Notes under the pieces: model-generated
What the model saw: only the letters and a program-made list of their open reading frames with translations
What the model was told of the DNA's origin: nothing
Database searches by the model: none
Program-made: the position numbers and the translations under genes
Part shown: piece after piece, positions 1 through 9,000 of the stretch
Numbering within the stretch: position 1 is the first letter of the stretch
How the letters are laid out: the number at the start of each line of letters is the position of its first letter
From: Streptomyces paludis
GTDB lineage: Bacteria > Actinomycetota > Actinomycetes > Streptomycetales > Streptomycetaceae
Direction of reading: 5' to 3'
Assembly: GCF_003344965.1 (NCBI RefSeq)
Contig: NZ_CP031194.1
Coordinates: 5,084,001-5,148,000 of the forward strand
Length of the DNA: 64,000 nucleotides

Positions 1-2
1 AC

Positions 3-428
3 GCGTGGCTGGTGCTGCGCGGCATCAAGACGCTCGCCGTACGGATGGACCGGCACTGCGAGAACGCCACGCGCGTCGTCGAGATGCTCGCCCGCCACCC
101 CCGTGTCTCCCAGGTGCTCTACCCGGGCCTGCCGGAGCACCCGGGTCACGAGGTCGCGGCGAAGCAGATGAAGGCGTTCGGCGGGATGATCTCGTTCCGG
201 GTCGCGGACGGCGAGGAGGCGGCGGTCGCGCTCTGCGACCGTACGGAGATCTTCACGCTGGGCGAGTCGCTCGGCGGCGTCGAGTCCCTCATCGAGCACC
301 CCGGCCGGATGACCCACGCCTCGGCGGCCGGTTCGCCGCTGGAGGTGCCGTCCGATCTCGTACGGCTGTCGGTCGGCATCGAGTCCGCCGACGATCTGCT
401 GGCCGACCTGAAGCAGGCGCTGGGCTGA
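3..428 (+). CDS. metB: Cystathionine gamma-synthase, C-terminal part (5' end outside window)
   Basis: This is the last 141 codons of a Cys/Met-metabolism PLP enzyme, open at the left edge of the window. It contains the C-terminal hallmark of the family, the LGESLGGVESLIEHP stretch followed by RMTHAS, and ends in the usual RLSVGIES...DL segment. The PLP-binding lysine lies upstream and is not visible. Family members make cystathionine from O-acylhomoserine and cysteine, or run the gamma-elimination in reverse transsulfuration. The fragment cannot separate gamma-synthase from gamma-lyase, so the gene symbol is the likelier of two options. The next gene is on the opposite strand and convergent. 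Confidence 0.75.
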   Translation, partial: AWLVLRGIKTLAVRMDRHCENATRVVEMLARHPRVSQVLYPGLPEHPGHEVAAKQMKAFGGMISFRVADGEEAAVALCDRTEIFTLGESLGGVESLIEHPGRMTHASAAGSPLEVPSDLVRLSVGIESADDLLADLKQALG

Positions 429-501
429 CAGCCCGCAGCAAGGGGCTGTGGTGGCCGGCCCGGGAGGGATCTCCGCGCCGGCCACCGCACACAGCAAACG
501 A

Positions 502-789
502 CTAACAGCCGCCGCAGTCCTCCAGCGGCGGTGTCGTCTCCGCCGGCGGTACGTACCACGGATGCGCCGTCCACGCCCAGACGGTGAAGACCAGCGCGGC
601 GGCCAGCAGAACGGCCCAGAGCAGCAGCCGGACCGCCCTGCGCAGCCGCAGCAGCCGGGCGCCGCGCGCGGTCGCCCGCGCGACGAGGCCCACCGGCACC
701 GCCGGAGGCGCGTCGTCCAGCAGCCGCCGCACCTCGGCCTCCCGGCGGCTCGTACCACTCCCGCCGGACGGGCCGCTACCGCCGGGCAT
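502..789 (-). CDS. Small membrane protein of a sigma-like gene cluster
   Basis: A 95-residue protein. It has a Gly/Ser-rich N-terminus, a basic stretch around residues 38-52, one clear transmembrane segment at about residues 53-75 (LLLWAVLLAAALVFTVWAW) and a short tail ending in DCGGC. Its start overlaps the end of the upstream sigma-like gene by 14 bp, so the two are translationally coupled. That arrangement would suit an accessory or anti-sigma-type membrane partner, but no anti-sigma zinc motif (HxxxCxxC) is present, so this role is only inference from position. It could equally be an unrelated small envelope protein. Confidence 0.55.
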   Translation of the reverse strand: MPGGSGPSGGSGTSRREAEVRRLLDDAPPAVPVGLVARATARGARLLRLRRAVRLLLWAVLLAAALVFTVWAWTAHPWYVPPAETTPPLEDCGGC

Positions 790-1267
790 GGGACACCCGC
801 CCCCGCCGCATCGCCGCCACCCCTCGCGCGCAGATCGCCCGTACCCGGTCCTCCGGCAGCCCGATCAGCGACGCCGTCTGCCGGTCGGTGAGCCCCTCGT
901 ACAGCCGCAGGACGAGGACGAGCCGCTCCTGCGGGCCCAGCGCGCCGAGCACGCCCACGGCGCCCGGACCCGCCGCGGGCCGGGGCGGGCTCAGCCGCTC
1001 CCAGTGGACGCGCCACGCGCCCCGGACGAAGCACAGCGCCAGCGCCTGGCGCGCCCGGTCGTACGGGTCCTCGCCCCGAAGCAGGTCCCACTCCGCGTAC
1101 GTACGGGCCAGCGCGGCCGTCAGCAGGCGCTCGGCGCGCGGGGCGGCGGTGGACGGTTCGGCCGTCAGCAGTACGGCGGCATGCAGCAGCCGGCCGGCCG
1201 CGCCCGCCGCGAATGCCTCGAACTCCCGGGCGCGACCTCGATCCCGGTCCTCCCGCCGCTCTCGCAC
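776..1267 (-). CDS. Sigma-70 region-4-like / ECF-type regulator
   Basis: A 163-residue protein starting at a GTG. The C-terminal half reads as a sigma-70 region 4 helix-turn-helix: LGALGPQERLVLVLRLYEGL, then DRQTASLIGLPEDRVRAI. The N-terminal half, about residues 15-60, is helical and could be a weak region 2, but the conserved region-2 core motifs are poor, so this may be a sigma-like DNA-binding protein and not a working sigma factor. It is 33 bp downstream of the MarR gene and overlaps the next membrane-protein gene, giving a probable three-gene operon on the minus strand. Confidence 0.6.
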   Translation of the reverse strand: MRERREDRDRGRAREFEAFAAGAAGRLLHAAVLLTAEPSTAAPRAERLLTAALARTYAEWDLLRGEDPYDRARQALALCFVRGAWRVHWERLSPPRPAAGPGAVGVLGALGPQERLVLVLRLYEGLTDRQTASLIGLPEDRVRAICARGVAAMRRGRVSHARR

Positions 1268-1300
1268 GGTCTCATCGTGCGGCCCGCCGGGGGGCCGTGG

Positions 1301-1876
1301 TCAAGAGGGCGTACCGGCGCCGCCCTGCTCCGCGGCCTCCGTACCCGGGCCCGACTCCCCGGCGGCGCGGGCCGCGCGGGCGGCGAGCGCGCCGTTGAAG
1401 CGGGTCAGCAGTGTGGTGAAGGAGTGCCGTTCCTCGTCCGTCCAGTCGTCTGTGACCTGCGACATCAGCTCACGGCGCGACGAGCGGACCTCTTCGAGCC
1501 GGGCGAGCCCGCGCGCCGACAGCTGGAGCACCACCGCGCGGCCGTCCTCCGGGTGCGAGGCGCGCTTGACCAGCCCGGTGTCGACCAGCGGCGCGACCTG
1601 CCGGGTCACGGTCGAGGAGTCGATCCCCATCCCGGCGGCCAGGGCCTTCACACCCATCGGCCCCTCCAGATCGAGCCGGTTGAGCAGCAGATACGCGGCG
1701 CGGTCCATCGAGTTGCGCACCTGGCCGACCCCGCCGAGCCGGGTCTGTTCGGCCCGCCGCGCGAAGACGGCCACCTGGTGCTGGAGTGCATCGAGGAGGG
1801 CGGCGTCGTCGGAGGGTTCGACGGGCCTTTCCGGGGCGGCCGACGCAGCGGAAGTCATGTCCTGCACAGGGGGCAT
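1301..1876 (-). CDS. MarR-family transcriptional regulator
   Basis: A 191-residue MarR protein. A dimerisation helix runs at about residues 25-60. The winged helix follows: LLLNRLDLEGPMGVKALAAG, the recognition helix DSSTVTRQVAPLVDTGLVKR, and the wing HPEDGRAVVLQLSARG with its usual Asp-x-Arg. The C-terminal helix WTDEERHSFTTLLTRF completes the fold. Such proteins are ligand-responsive repressors. It heads a probable minus-strand operon with the sigma-like gene and the small membrane protein. An alternative start 18 bp downstream (Met7) has an equally weak ribosome site. Confidence 0.85.
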   Translation of the reverse strand: MPPVQDMTSAASAAPERPVEPSDDAALLDALQHQVAVFARRAEQTRLGGVGQVRNSMDRAAYLLLNRLDLEGPMGVKALAAGMGIDSSTVTRQVAPLVDTGLVKRASHPEDGRAVVLQLSARGLARLEEVRSSRRELMSQVTDDWTDEERHSFTTLLTRFNGALAARAARAAGESGPGTEAAEQGGAGTPS

Positions 1877-2005
1877 GGCTGTGGCTCTCTGGTGCGGGGG
1901 TCGGATGGTTGGGGGAAAGAGTACGCGGCCGGAACGGGGACCGTACCTGCCCTGAACAAACCGGCGACGACATCGGTGAGGGCTGCGCGCGGGCTCGGGG
2001 AAGGG

Positions 2006-2071
2006 TCGGGGAGGACCCGGGGGAGGCTCGGGGAGGACCCGGGGGAGGCTCGGGGAGGACCCGGGGGAGGG
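2006..2071. repeat. Three tandem 22-bp G-rich repeats
   Basis: Three near-identical head-to-tail 22-bp units, starting at 2006, 2028 and 2050, each of the form TCGGGGAGGACCCGGGGGAG plus two bases. They lie in the 273-bp gap between the divergent MarR and ilvA genes. The gap otherwise shows no gene. Each unit holds a short inverted G/C run. No function is known to me; array-type operator or simple slippage are both possible. Confidence 0.8.
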
Positions 2072-2120
2072 ATCCGGGGCGGATCAACTGTGATCGTCCG
2101 CGATCGCCGACGACCGCTTT

Positions 2121-2148
2121 TCAGCCAGTGAGCTGCGAGACTGGCTGA
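2121..2148. promoter_or_regulatory. Perfect 9-bp inverted repeat at the ilvA start
   Basis: TCAGCCAGT (2121-2129) and ACTGGCTGA (2140-2148) form a perfect 9-bp inverted repeat with a 10-nt spacer, ending one base before the ilvA ATG. It occupies the place where a ribosome-binding site would be, and no clear Shine-Dalgarno is seen. It could be a protein operator on DNA or an RNA hairpin controlling initiation. Confidence 0.6.
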
Positions 2149-2149
2149 C

Positions 2150-3409
2150 ATGAGCTTCGGTACGTCCCGCGCCACCTCCGACCCCAGCAGCACCAAGGGC
2201 TCCGCCCGTCCCCTGACGCTCGAAGACATCCGCGGCGCGCGAAAAATCCTCGCCGGAGTGGCACGGGCCACCGCGATGGAGGGCAGCCGTTATCTGACCA
2301 GGCTCATCGGCGCCCCTGTCCTCCTCAAATGCGAGAACCTCCAGCGGACCGGCTCGTTCAAACTGCGCGGCGCGTACGTACGGATCGCCGGACTCTCGCC
2401 CGAGGAGCGCGCGGCGGGCGTCGTCGCGGCCAGCGCCGGCAACCACGCGCAGGGCGTCGCGCTCGCCTCCACCCTGCTCGGTGTACGGTCCACCGTCTTC
2501 ATGCCGGTCGGCGCCCCGCTGCCCAAGGTCGCCGCCACCCGCGAGTACGGCGCGGAGGTACGGCTGCACGGCCAGGTCGTCGACGAGACGCTCGCCGCCG
2601 CGCAGGAGTACGCGCGCGAGACGGGCGCGGTCTTCATCCACCCCTTCGACCACCCGGACATCATCGCCGGTCAGGGCACGGTCGGCCTGGAGATCCTGGA
2701 GCAGTGCCCGGAGGTGCGGACGATCGTCGTCGGCATCGGCGGCGGCGGGCTCGCCGCGGGCATCGCCCTGGCGGTGAAGTCGCTGCGCCCGGACGTCCGG
2801 GTGATCGGGGTGCAGGCGGCGGCCGCCGCCGCGTATCCGCCCTCGCTGCGCGCGGGCCGCCCGGTCTCGGTGCCGGCCGGGCAGACGATGGCCGACGGCA
2901 TCAAGGTGGGCCGCCCCGGCGATCTGCCGTTCCGGCTGATCGAGGAGCTGGTGGACGATGTCCGCACGGTCACCGAGGACGAGCTGTCCAGCGCGCTGCT
3001 GCTCTGTCTGGAGCGGGCGAAGATGGTCGTCGAACCGGCGGGCGCGAGCCCGGTGGCCGCGCTGCTGAGAGACCCCGGCGCGTTCCGGGGACCGGTCGTC
3101 GCCGTCCTGTCGGGCGGCAACGTCGACCCCGTACTGATGCAGCGCATCCTGCGGCACGGCATGGCGGCGGCCGGGCGCTATCTGAGCCTGCGCCTCCGGG
3201 TCACCGACCGGCCCGGCGCGCTCGCGACAATGCTCGGGGTGCTGTCCGTGGCCGACGCCAATGTGCTGGACGTCAGCCATGTACGGACCGATCCGCGGCT
3301 CGGGCTGACGGAGGCGGACGTGGAGGTGCACCTGGAGACGAAGGGCACCGAGCACTGCGCGGAGGTCGCGGCGGCGCTGCGGTCGGCCGGGTACACGATC
3401 CTCGGCTGA
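2150..3409 (+). CDS. ilvA: Threonine ammonia-lyase (threonine dehydratase)
   Basis: A 419-residue PLP fold-type II enzyme that converts L-threonine to 2-oxobutanoate and ammonia, either as the first step of isoleucine synthesis or in catabolism. Visible features are the PLP-lysine motif TGSFKLRGA (Lys71), the SAGNHAQGVA substrate/PLP segment, the glycine loop VVGIGGGGLAAG that holds the PLP phosphate, and the C-terminal SGGNVDP motif. Residues from about 330 form one ACT-like regulatory domain, so this is the shorter form with a single ACT domain. The start is the ATG at 2150, just after the leader inverted repeat. A factor-independent terminator follows at once, so the gene is probably monocistronic. 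Confidence 0.92.
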   Translation: MSFGTSRATSDPSSTKGSARPLTLEDIRGARKILAGVARATAMEGSRYLTRLIGAPVLLKCENLQRTGSFKLRGAYVRIAGLSPEERAAGVVAASAGNHAQGVALASTLLGVRSTVFMPVGAPLPKVAATREYGAEVRLHGQVVDETLAAAQEYARETGAVFIHPFDHPDIIAGQGTVGLEILEQCPEVRTIVVGIGGGGLAAGIALAVKSLRPDVRVIGVQAAAAAAYPPSLRAGRPVSVPAGQTMADGIKVGRPGDLPFRLIEELVDDVRTVTEDELSSALLLCLERAKMVVEPAGASPVAALLRDPGAFRGPVVAVLSGGNVDPVLMQRILRHGMAAAGRYLSLRLRVTDRPGALATMLGVLSVADANVLDVSHVRTDPRLGLTEADVEVHLETKGTEHCAEVAAALRSAGYTILG

Positions 3410-3453
3410 GCGTCGCCCGTACGGACGGTGAGCCCGTACGGACGCTGAGTACG

Positions 3454-3493
3454 GAGAAGGCCGGGGCGCCTGGCGTGGCGTCCCGGCCTTCTC
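3454..3493. terminator. Bidirectional terminator between ilvA and greA
   Basis: A perfect 12-bp GC-rich stem (3454-3465 with 3482-3493) and a 16-nt loop in the gap between two convergent genes. It can serve ilvA on the plus strand and greA on the minus strand. Confidence 0.8.
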
Positions 3494-3531
3494 GTACAAG
3501 TGCGGGCGGTGCGGCGGGCGGGTGAGGGCGG

Positions 3532-4029
3532 TCAGGCCCGGTAGGGCTTGGCGTCGAGGATCTTCACCGTGGCGCTCTTGCCGTTCGGCAGCTCGTACTG
3601 CGCGGTGTCGCCGGCCTTCTTGCCGTTCACGCCGCTGCCCAGCGGGGACTGCGGCGAGTAGGTCTCGATGTCCGAGCTGGCGTACTCGCGCGACGCGAGC
3701 AGGAACTCCAGGGTGTCGTCCGGGTCGCCGTCGAAGGCGATCGTCACGACCATGCCGGGCTCGACGATGCCGTCGTCCGCCGGTGCTTCGCCGACCTTGG
3801 CGTTCTGGAGCAGCTGCGTGAGCTGGCGTACCCGCAGCTCCTGCTTGCCCTGCTCCTCCTTGGCCGCGTGGTACCCGCCGTTCTCCTTGAGGTCACCCTC
3901 ATCACGGGCCGCCGAGATCTTCACAGCGATCTCCGTGCGGGCGGGACCAGACAGGTAGTCCAGCTCGGCCTTGAGCTGGTCGTACGCCTCCTGGGTGAGC
4001 CAGGTGACGTTCTCGCTGGTCTGGGTCAC
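3532..4029 (-). CDS. greA: Transcription elongation factor GreA
   Basis: A 165-residue GreA. The GTG at 4029 is chosen as start because an ACGAGGAG ribosome site precedes it; extension to an upstream ATG would add ten residues not typical of the family. The N-terminal coiled coil (about residues 8-75) carries the tip sequence DEGDLKENGGYHAAKEEQ, whose Asp and Glu are the acidic pair that reaches the RNA polymerase active site and triggers cleavage of backtracked RNA. The C-terminal FKBP-like domain contains SPLGSGVNGKKAGD, diagnostic of GreA/GreB. Full length for the family. Confidence 0.95.
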   Translation of the reverse strand: MTQTSENVTWLTQEAYDQLKAELDYLSGPARTEIAVKISAARDEGDLKENGGYHAAKEEQGKQELRVRQLTQLLQNAKVGEAPADDGIVEPGMVVTIAFDGDPDDTLEFLLASREYASSDIETYSPQSPLGSGVNGKKAGDTAQYELPNGKSATVKILDAKPYRA

Positions 4030-4258
4030 AGGTGCTCCTCGTAGGTACTCGGAATACAAAGCAACGCCCTACCCAGAAGGATGTTCCCTCTCGGGTGGGC
4101 GAAACCACGAGCGTAACAATTTAGTGGCGCGAGGGGGAGGACAATTGCCGTCAGAATTCCATCAACGCAGGTCAGCCCAGGTCAGCGCCGGTCAGTGCGG
4201 GATCGGCGTCGGGGGCGGCGCCGCGTCGTGACCGTGAGGGCCGGGCCGCGTCCGGCGG

Positions 4259-4660
4259 TCAGTCGGACGTGCAGCCGACCAGCTCGGTGGCTGTCGCGCT
4301 CTCCGTCGTACGGATGGTGACGACCGTGTCGATCCGGGTCTCGCCCGCGCCGAAGCGGACGTCCTTGCGGCCGACCTCGGCGCCGTTCTCCGCGATCGAG
4401 CGCAACGTACAGCTGCCGGTGGCGTCGCGGTCCTTGCGGACTTCGAGATGGGCCTCGACGGCCGTCGCCGAAATCCGTTTGAACTTGATCAGCTCACCGG
4501 AGACACTGCGGTCGACCACGTAGTGATAGCCGTACCAGCCGAGCAGGACGAGCAGAGCGGCCCCGAGCGCGCCGCCGACGATCCGCAGCCGCCGGTCCGC
4601 GCTCTGGTCCGCAGAGCGGCCGTAGCGGCCCTGGGGGAGGTCCTCGCGTACCGCCGTCAT
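4259..4660 (-). CDS. DUF4307 membrane protein
   Basis: A 133-residue protein. A charged cytoplasmic N-terminus begins with MTAVREDLPQGRYGR, the usual DUF4307 opening. One transmembrane segment follows at about residues 27-47 (GGALGAALLVLLGWYGYHYVV). The extracytoplasmic beta-rich domain has two cysteines (SCTLRSI and the terminal VGCTSD) that probably pair. The family occurs in actinobacteria beside mca and greA; its function is unknown. It is divergent from mca, with 98 bp between the two start codons. Confidence 0.85.
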   Translation of the reverse strand: MTAVREDLPQGRYGRSADQSADRRLRIVGGALGAALLVLLGWYGYHYVVDRSVSGELIKFKRISATAVEAHLEVRKDRDATGSCTLRSIAENGAEVGRKDVRFGAGETRIDTVVTIRTTESATATELVGCTSD

Positions 4661-4758
4661 GATCGTTCCCTTCGGAGTCGGGCGACCCGGAATTTCCGCC
4701 CTCCGATATCCGTCACTATAGAAGCCGACCGATGCGACACATCACTGAGGATCGAGTC

Positions 4759-5640
4759 TTGACTGACCAGCTGCGACTGATGGCCGTTCACGCCCACCCC
4801 GACGACGAGTCGAGCAAGGGCGCGGCCACCATGGCCAAGTACGTGTCCGAGGGGGTGGACGTGCTGGTCGTGACCTGCACGGGAGGCGAGCGCGGCTCCA
4901 TCCTCAACCCGAAGCTCCAGGGTGACGCCTTCATCGAGGCGAACATCCACGAAGTCCGCAAGAAGGAGATGGACGAGGCCCGCGAGATCCTCGGCATCCG
5001 GCAGGAGTGGCTGGGGTACGTCGACTCCGGGCTGCCCGAGGGCGACCCGCTGCCGCCGCTGCCCGAGGGCTGCTTCGGCCTCGCGGACGTCGACGAGGCG
5101 GCCGGCCGGCTGGTGCGGTCGATCCGCTCGTTCCGGCCGCAGGTCATCACCACGTACGACGAGAACGGCGGCTATCCGCACCCCGACCACATCATGACCC
5201 ACAAGATCTCCATGGTGGCCTTCGAGGGCGCGACGGACGCCGAGAAGTACCCGGAGGACGAGTTCGGTCCCGTCTGGCAGCCCGTGAAGCTCTACTACAA
5301 CCAGGGCTTCAACCGGCCGCGTACGGTCGCGCTGCACGAGGCGCTGCTGTCGCGCGGCATGGAGTCGCCGTACGGGGAGTGGCTCAAGCGCTGGGACGAG
5401 TTCGGGCGGGACGAGCGGACGCTGACCACGTACGTTCCCTGCGGTGACTTCTTCGAGATCCGGGACAAGGCGCTGATCGCGCACGCCACCCAGATCGACC
5501 CCGACGGCGGCTGGTTCCGTATCCCGCTGGACCTCCAGCGGGAGATCTGGCCGACGGAGGAGTACGAGCTGGCGAAGGCGCTCGTCACCACATCCCTCCC
5601 CGAGAGCGACCTCTTCGCGGGCGTCCGCGACAATGCCTGA
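4759..5640 (+). CDS. mca: Mycothiol S-conjugate amidase Mca
   Basis: A 293-residue zinc amidase that cleaves mycothiol S-conjugates of toxic electrophiles to GlcN-Ins and a mercapturic acid for export. It has the LmbE/PIG-L fold motifs: HAHPDDE near the N-terminus (zinc His and Asp, catalytic Asp) and HPDH in the middle (third zinc ligand). GERGSI and the WLGYVDSG stretch fit Mca better than the related MshB deacetylase. The TTG at 4759 is chosen because a TGAGGA ribosome site sits eight bases upstream; an ATG at 4732 would add nine residues and has no such site. It overlaps the next small gene by 8 bp. Confidence 0.92.
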   Translation: MTDQLRLMAVHAHPDDESSKGAATMAKYVSEGVDVLVVTCTGGERGSILNPKLQGDAFIEANIHEVRKKEMDEAREILGIRQEWLGYVDSGLPEGDPLPPLPEGCFGLADVDEAAGRLVRSIRSFRPQVITTYDENGGYPHPDHIMTHKISMVAFEGATDAEKYPEDEFGPVWQPVKLYYNQGFNRPRTVALHEALLSRGMESPYGEWLKRWDEFGRDERTLTTYVPCGDFFEIRDKALIAHATQIDPDGGWFRIPLDLQREIWPTEEYELAKALVTTSLPESDLFAGVRDNA

Positions 5641-5890
5641 TATGTATGCGACTCAGGCCGCCGCCCAAGCGGTGACGCACGTGATCCCCCTCGCCCAGGA
5701 GCTGGACAAGAACAAGGTGACGCCCGGGGTGCTCGGGTTCATCGTGTTCGCCGTGATGGCGGGCGGGGTGTGGATGCTCATGAAGTCCATGAGCCGCCAC
5801 ATGGAGCGGGTGAACTTCGAGGAGGCGCCGCGGACGCCGGAGCCGCCCAAGGCGACGGCGCGGCCCTCGGAGCCACTGGGCGGCGAGTAG
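5633..5890 (+). CDS. Small membrane protein coupled to mca
   Basis: An 85-residue protein whose start lies inside the last codons of mca, so the two are translationally coupled. One transmembrane segment is seen at about residues 31-51 (PGVLGFIVFAVMAGGVWMLM), followed by a basic stretch and a Pro/Glu-rich tail. It has no enzymatic motif. A partner of this kind next to mca suggests a conserved but unassigned role in the membrane. Confidence 0.75.
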   Translation: MPDMYATQAAAQAVTHVIPLAQELDKNKVTPGVLGFIVFAVMAGGVWMLMKSMSRHMERVNFEEAPRTPEPPKATARPSEPLGGE

Positions 5891-5907
5891 CGCGCGTCCC
5901 GGCTCCT

Positions 5908-5972
5908 CCCCGGTCACCCGTACACGTAACGCGTACGTACTACGTACGTACGCGCGCGTACGGTGACCGGGG
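5908..5972. terminator. Long inverted repeat between convergent genes
   Basis: CCCCGGTCAC (5908-5917) pairs with GTGACCGGGG (5963-5972), and CGTAC with GTACG extends the stem after a one-base bulge. The 35-bp interior is itself dense in GTAC and ACGT palindromes. It lies between the convergent mca operon and the NB-ARC gene and probably terminates both. Confidence 0.65.
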
Positions 5973-6008
5973 ATGCCGCCGTAGGCATACGGCGTACGGC
6001 CTCAGGTG

Positions 6009-9000
6009 TCAGGTCGGCGTGACGTCTCCGCGCACATCCGCCGATACGCGCAGCGACACGTCCGCCGAGACGTCCACCGGTACGCCCATCACCTCGCGCG
6101 CGTGCCGGCTCGGGACCATGCCCAGGTCCCACGCCTGCCAGCCGTCCTCCAGCCGGACCCCGCGCCCCAGGATCACCGCGAACGTCGCCGCCGACTCCGC
6201 GAGCTTGCTCTCGCGCGCCGGGTGCCCGGCGGCGGACAGCTCCGCCAGCTCCTGCTCGGCGACCACCGAGCCGACCTCGACCCCGCCCGCCGACGCGTAC
6301 GGCAGCAGCGTGCAGCGCAGGAAGCGCGCCCAGTCGGCGCCGCGCCGGTCACCGTACGAGGTGAAGAGCGCGAGCGCGTCGTCGCACAGTTGCAGCGCCT
6401 GGGCGGGCCGGTTGTTGCCCGCGTCGACGATCGCCAGCTCCAGGCAGGTCCACGCCTCGCCGTGCGCCACCCCGATCCGGTGGAAGTCGGCGCGCGAGTC
6501 CACCAGCAGCTGACGGGCGAAGCCGGAGTTGCGCAGGTTGCCGGTCTGGGCGGCGCGCTGGTCGCGGGTGACCCGCCCGGAGTGATGACGCGCGCACGCC
6601 AGACCGTACACATCGCGCATCCGCGAGAACTTCGTCCGCGCCTGCCCCAGCTCGCGCACCGCCTCGTCGCGGTCGCCGTCCTCCTCCAGCGCCTGCCCCA
6701 GGTAGTACAGCGTCCACGCCTCGCCGCGCGCGTCCTCGCTCTCGCGGTGCCGGGCAAGTGCCTCGCGCAGCTGATCGACGGCCTGCCCGGCCTCGCCGTC
6801 CACCAGCCGCGCGCGGGCCAGCTGGGTCAGCGCCCACGCCTCGCCGCGGGCGTCGTGCGTCCGGTCGTACCGCTCCAGCGCCGCCCGCAGCTCGCTCTCG
6901 GCGCGCGCCACATCGCCCGTCCGCAGGAACAGCTGCCCGAGCTGGTAGTGCGCCCACGCCTCACCGTGCACCGACTCGCTCTCCCGGTGCAGCGCCAGCG
7001 CCGACGTCAGCAGCGCGAACGCCTCCGCGAGGCCGCCGCGGTCGCGCTCGACCGCCGCCAGCGCGTGCATCGTCCAGCCGCGGTCCCCGGCGAGCGAGGG
7101 CTCGGCCTGGAGCGCCAGCGCCTCCCGCAGCTTCGCCGACGCCTCGGTGAGATTGCCCTGGTGGTGCAGGGTGATGCCCAGCGAGCAGAGCGCGCGGGCC
7201 GCGCCCGCGTCGTGCTGCGCCTCCTGGTAGAGGCCCACCACCGAGGTGAGCGTAGAGCGCGCCTTGTCCAGCTCGCCGAGCTGCCGGGCCGCGATACCCG
7301 TACGCCACTGGACCGAGCGCAGCAGCAGACCCTGGTCCACGGCCTGCGTCAGCTCGCTGATCTCGCCCAGCCGGTAGAGGTCGCCGCGCAGCAGGCAGTA
7401 GTCGCAGAGCGCGCCGAGCAGCCCGAGGACGGCCTGCTGGTCGACGCCCTCGGCGTGCCGCAGCGTCGCCGTGATGAAGCTCGACTCGTCGTCCAGCCAG
7501 CGCAGCGCCGCGTCCAGCGAGGAGAATCCGTGTGAGTTCGCCGCGGTCCTGAAGAGATCCGCGCGGGTGGACGTCTTGCCGTCGACCAGCCGGATCACCG
7601 AGTCGGCCAGCTCGCCGTAGTTGCGGATCAGCCGCTCCTGCGCCGCCGTCCGCTCCTCGGCGGGCTCCTCCTCGCGCAGCCGGGCGTGCACGAAGGCCCG
7701 TACGACATCGTGCAGCCGGTAGCGGCTGCCGCGTACGTGATCGATCAGCCCGGCCCGGGAGAGCGCCGCCAGCAGCCGCGCCGCCTCCTCCTCGTCGGTC
7801 GCCAGCAGCGCCGCCGCCGCGGCGGTGCCCAGCGAGGCGCGCCCGGCCAGCGCGAGCCGCCGCAGCAGCCTGCGGGCCTGGTCGTTCTGGTCGGTGTAGC
7901 GCAGCCACAGGGCCCGCTCGACGGGGCCCACCGGGCCGTACGCGGCGAGATCCGTGGCCAGTTCGAGCGCGGTGCGCTCGCCGAGCGAGGAGCCCGCGAT
8001 CCGCAGCGCGAGCGGCAGCCCGCCGCACAGGTCGCGCACGCTGTCGGCGGACTGGAAGTCGTACGGGCCCGCCGCGGCCTCGGCGGACTCGCCGGACGCG
8101 ATCCGCAGCAGCTCCTCGGCGCCCGCGCCGTCCAGCGCGGCCACCTCCAGCTGGTGCACCCACGCGGGCACATCGGCCGGCAGATCGAGGCGGGTGCGCG
8201 CCGTCACCAGCACCAGGCTGTCGGAGCGCTCGGGCACCAGCGCCCGTACCTGCGCGGGATCGGAGGCGTCGTCGAGCACGACGGTGACGGGCAGCCCCTT
8301 CAGATGCTGGTGGTACAGCTCGCTCAGCCGCCGCACCTGCTGCTCCGGCGAGGAGCCCTCACGGAACAGCAGCTGCTCGCGGGGCGCGCCCAGCCGGTTC
8401 AGCAGATGCAGCAGCGCGTCCCGCGTCGACAGCGGCGCCTCCAGGCTGCCGCCGCCGCGCAGATCCACCACACACGCGCCGCGGAACTGGTCCCTGAGCC
8501 GGTGCGCCGCCCGTACGGCCAGCTCGGTGCGGCCCGATCCGGGGTCCCCGTACAGCACGACGACGGTCGGCTTCGTCTCGGTCGAGGCGCGGGCGGCCTG
8601 CACCCACTGGGTGAGCTGCGCCAGTTCGGCGCGGCGCCCGGCGAACGGCCCGTCCGGCTCCGGCAGATGGGCGAAGGACTGCTCCAGCACCGTACGGCGG
8701 CGGGCGGCGGCGCTGCGGTCGCCACCGCGCAACTGCGGTACGACGGCGGGCTTCTTGACGGCCGTACGCTTCGTCGCCGACGCCAGCACCCGCTGCTGGT
8801 CGAGGAACGGGCGGATGCCCCGTACCTCCAGCGCCGTCAGCCACTGGAGCCTCAACTGCTCGGTGCCGCCCGGCTGTCCGGCGGCGCCGGCGCGGCGGTG
8901 GGCGGCCGGCCAGTGCGACACGGTCACCTTCGCGACGGTCGTCGCGGCCCCCGCCACGGCGACGACGGCCCCGGCCCCGAGCGCGATCCCGGTCGCCGTG

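Noticed and set aside
448..891. Plus-strand frames opposite the small membrane and sigma-like genes
   Set aside because: Low-complexity Arg/Pro composition and no ribosome site; the minus-strand genes explain the region.
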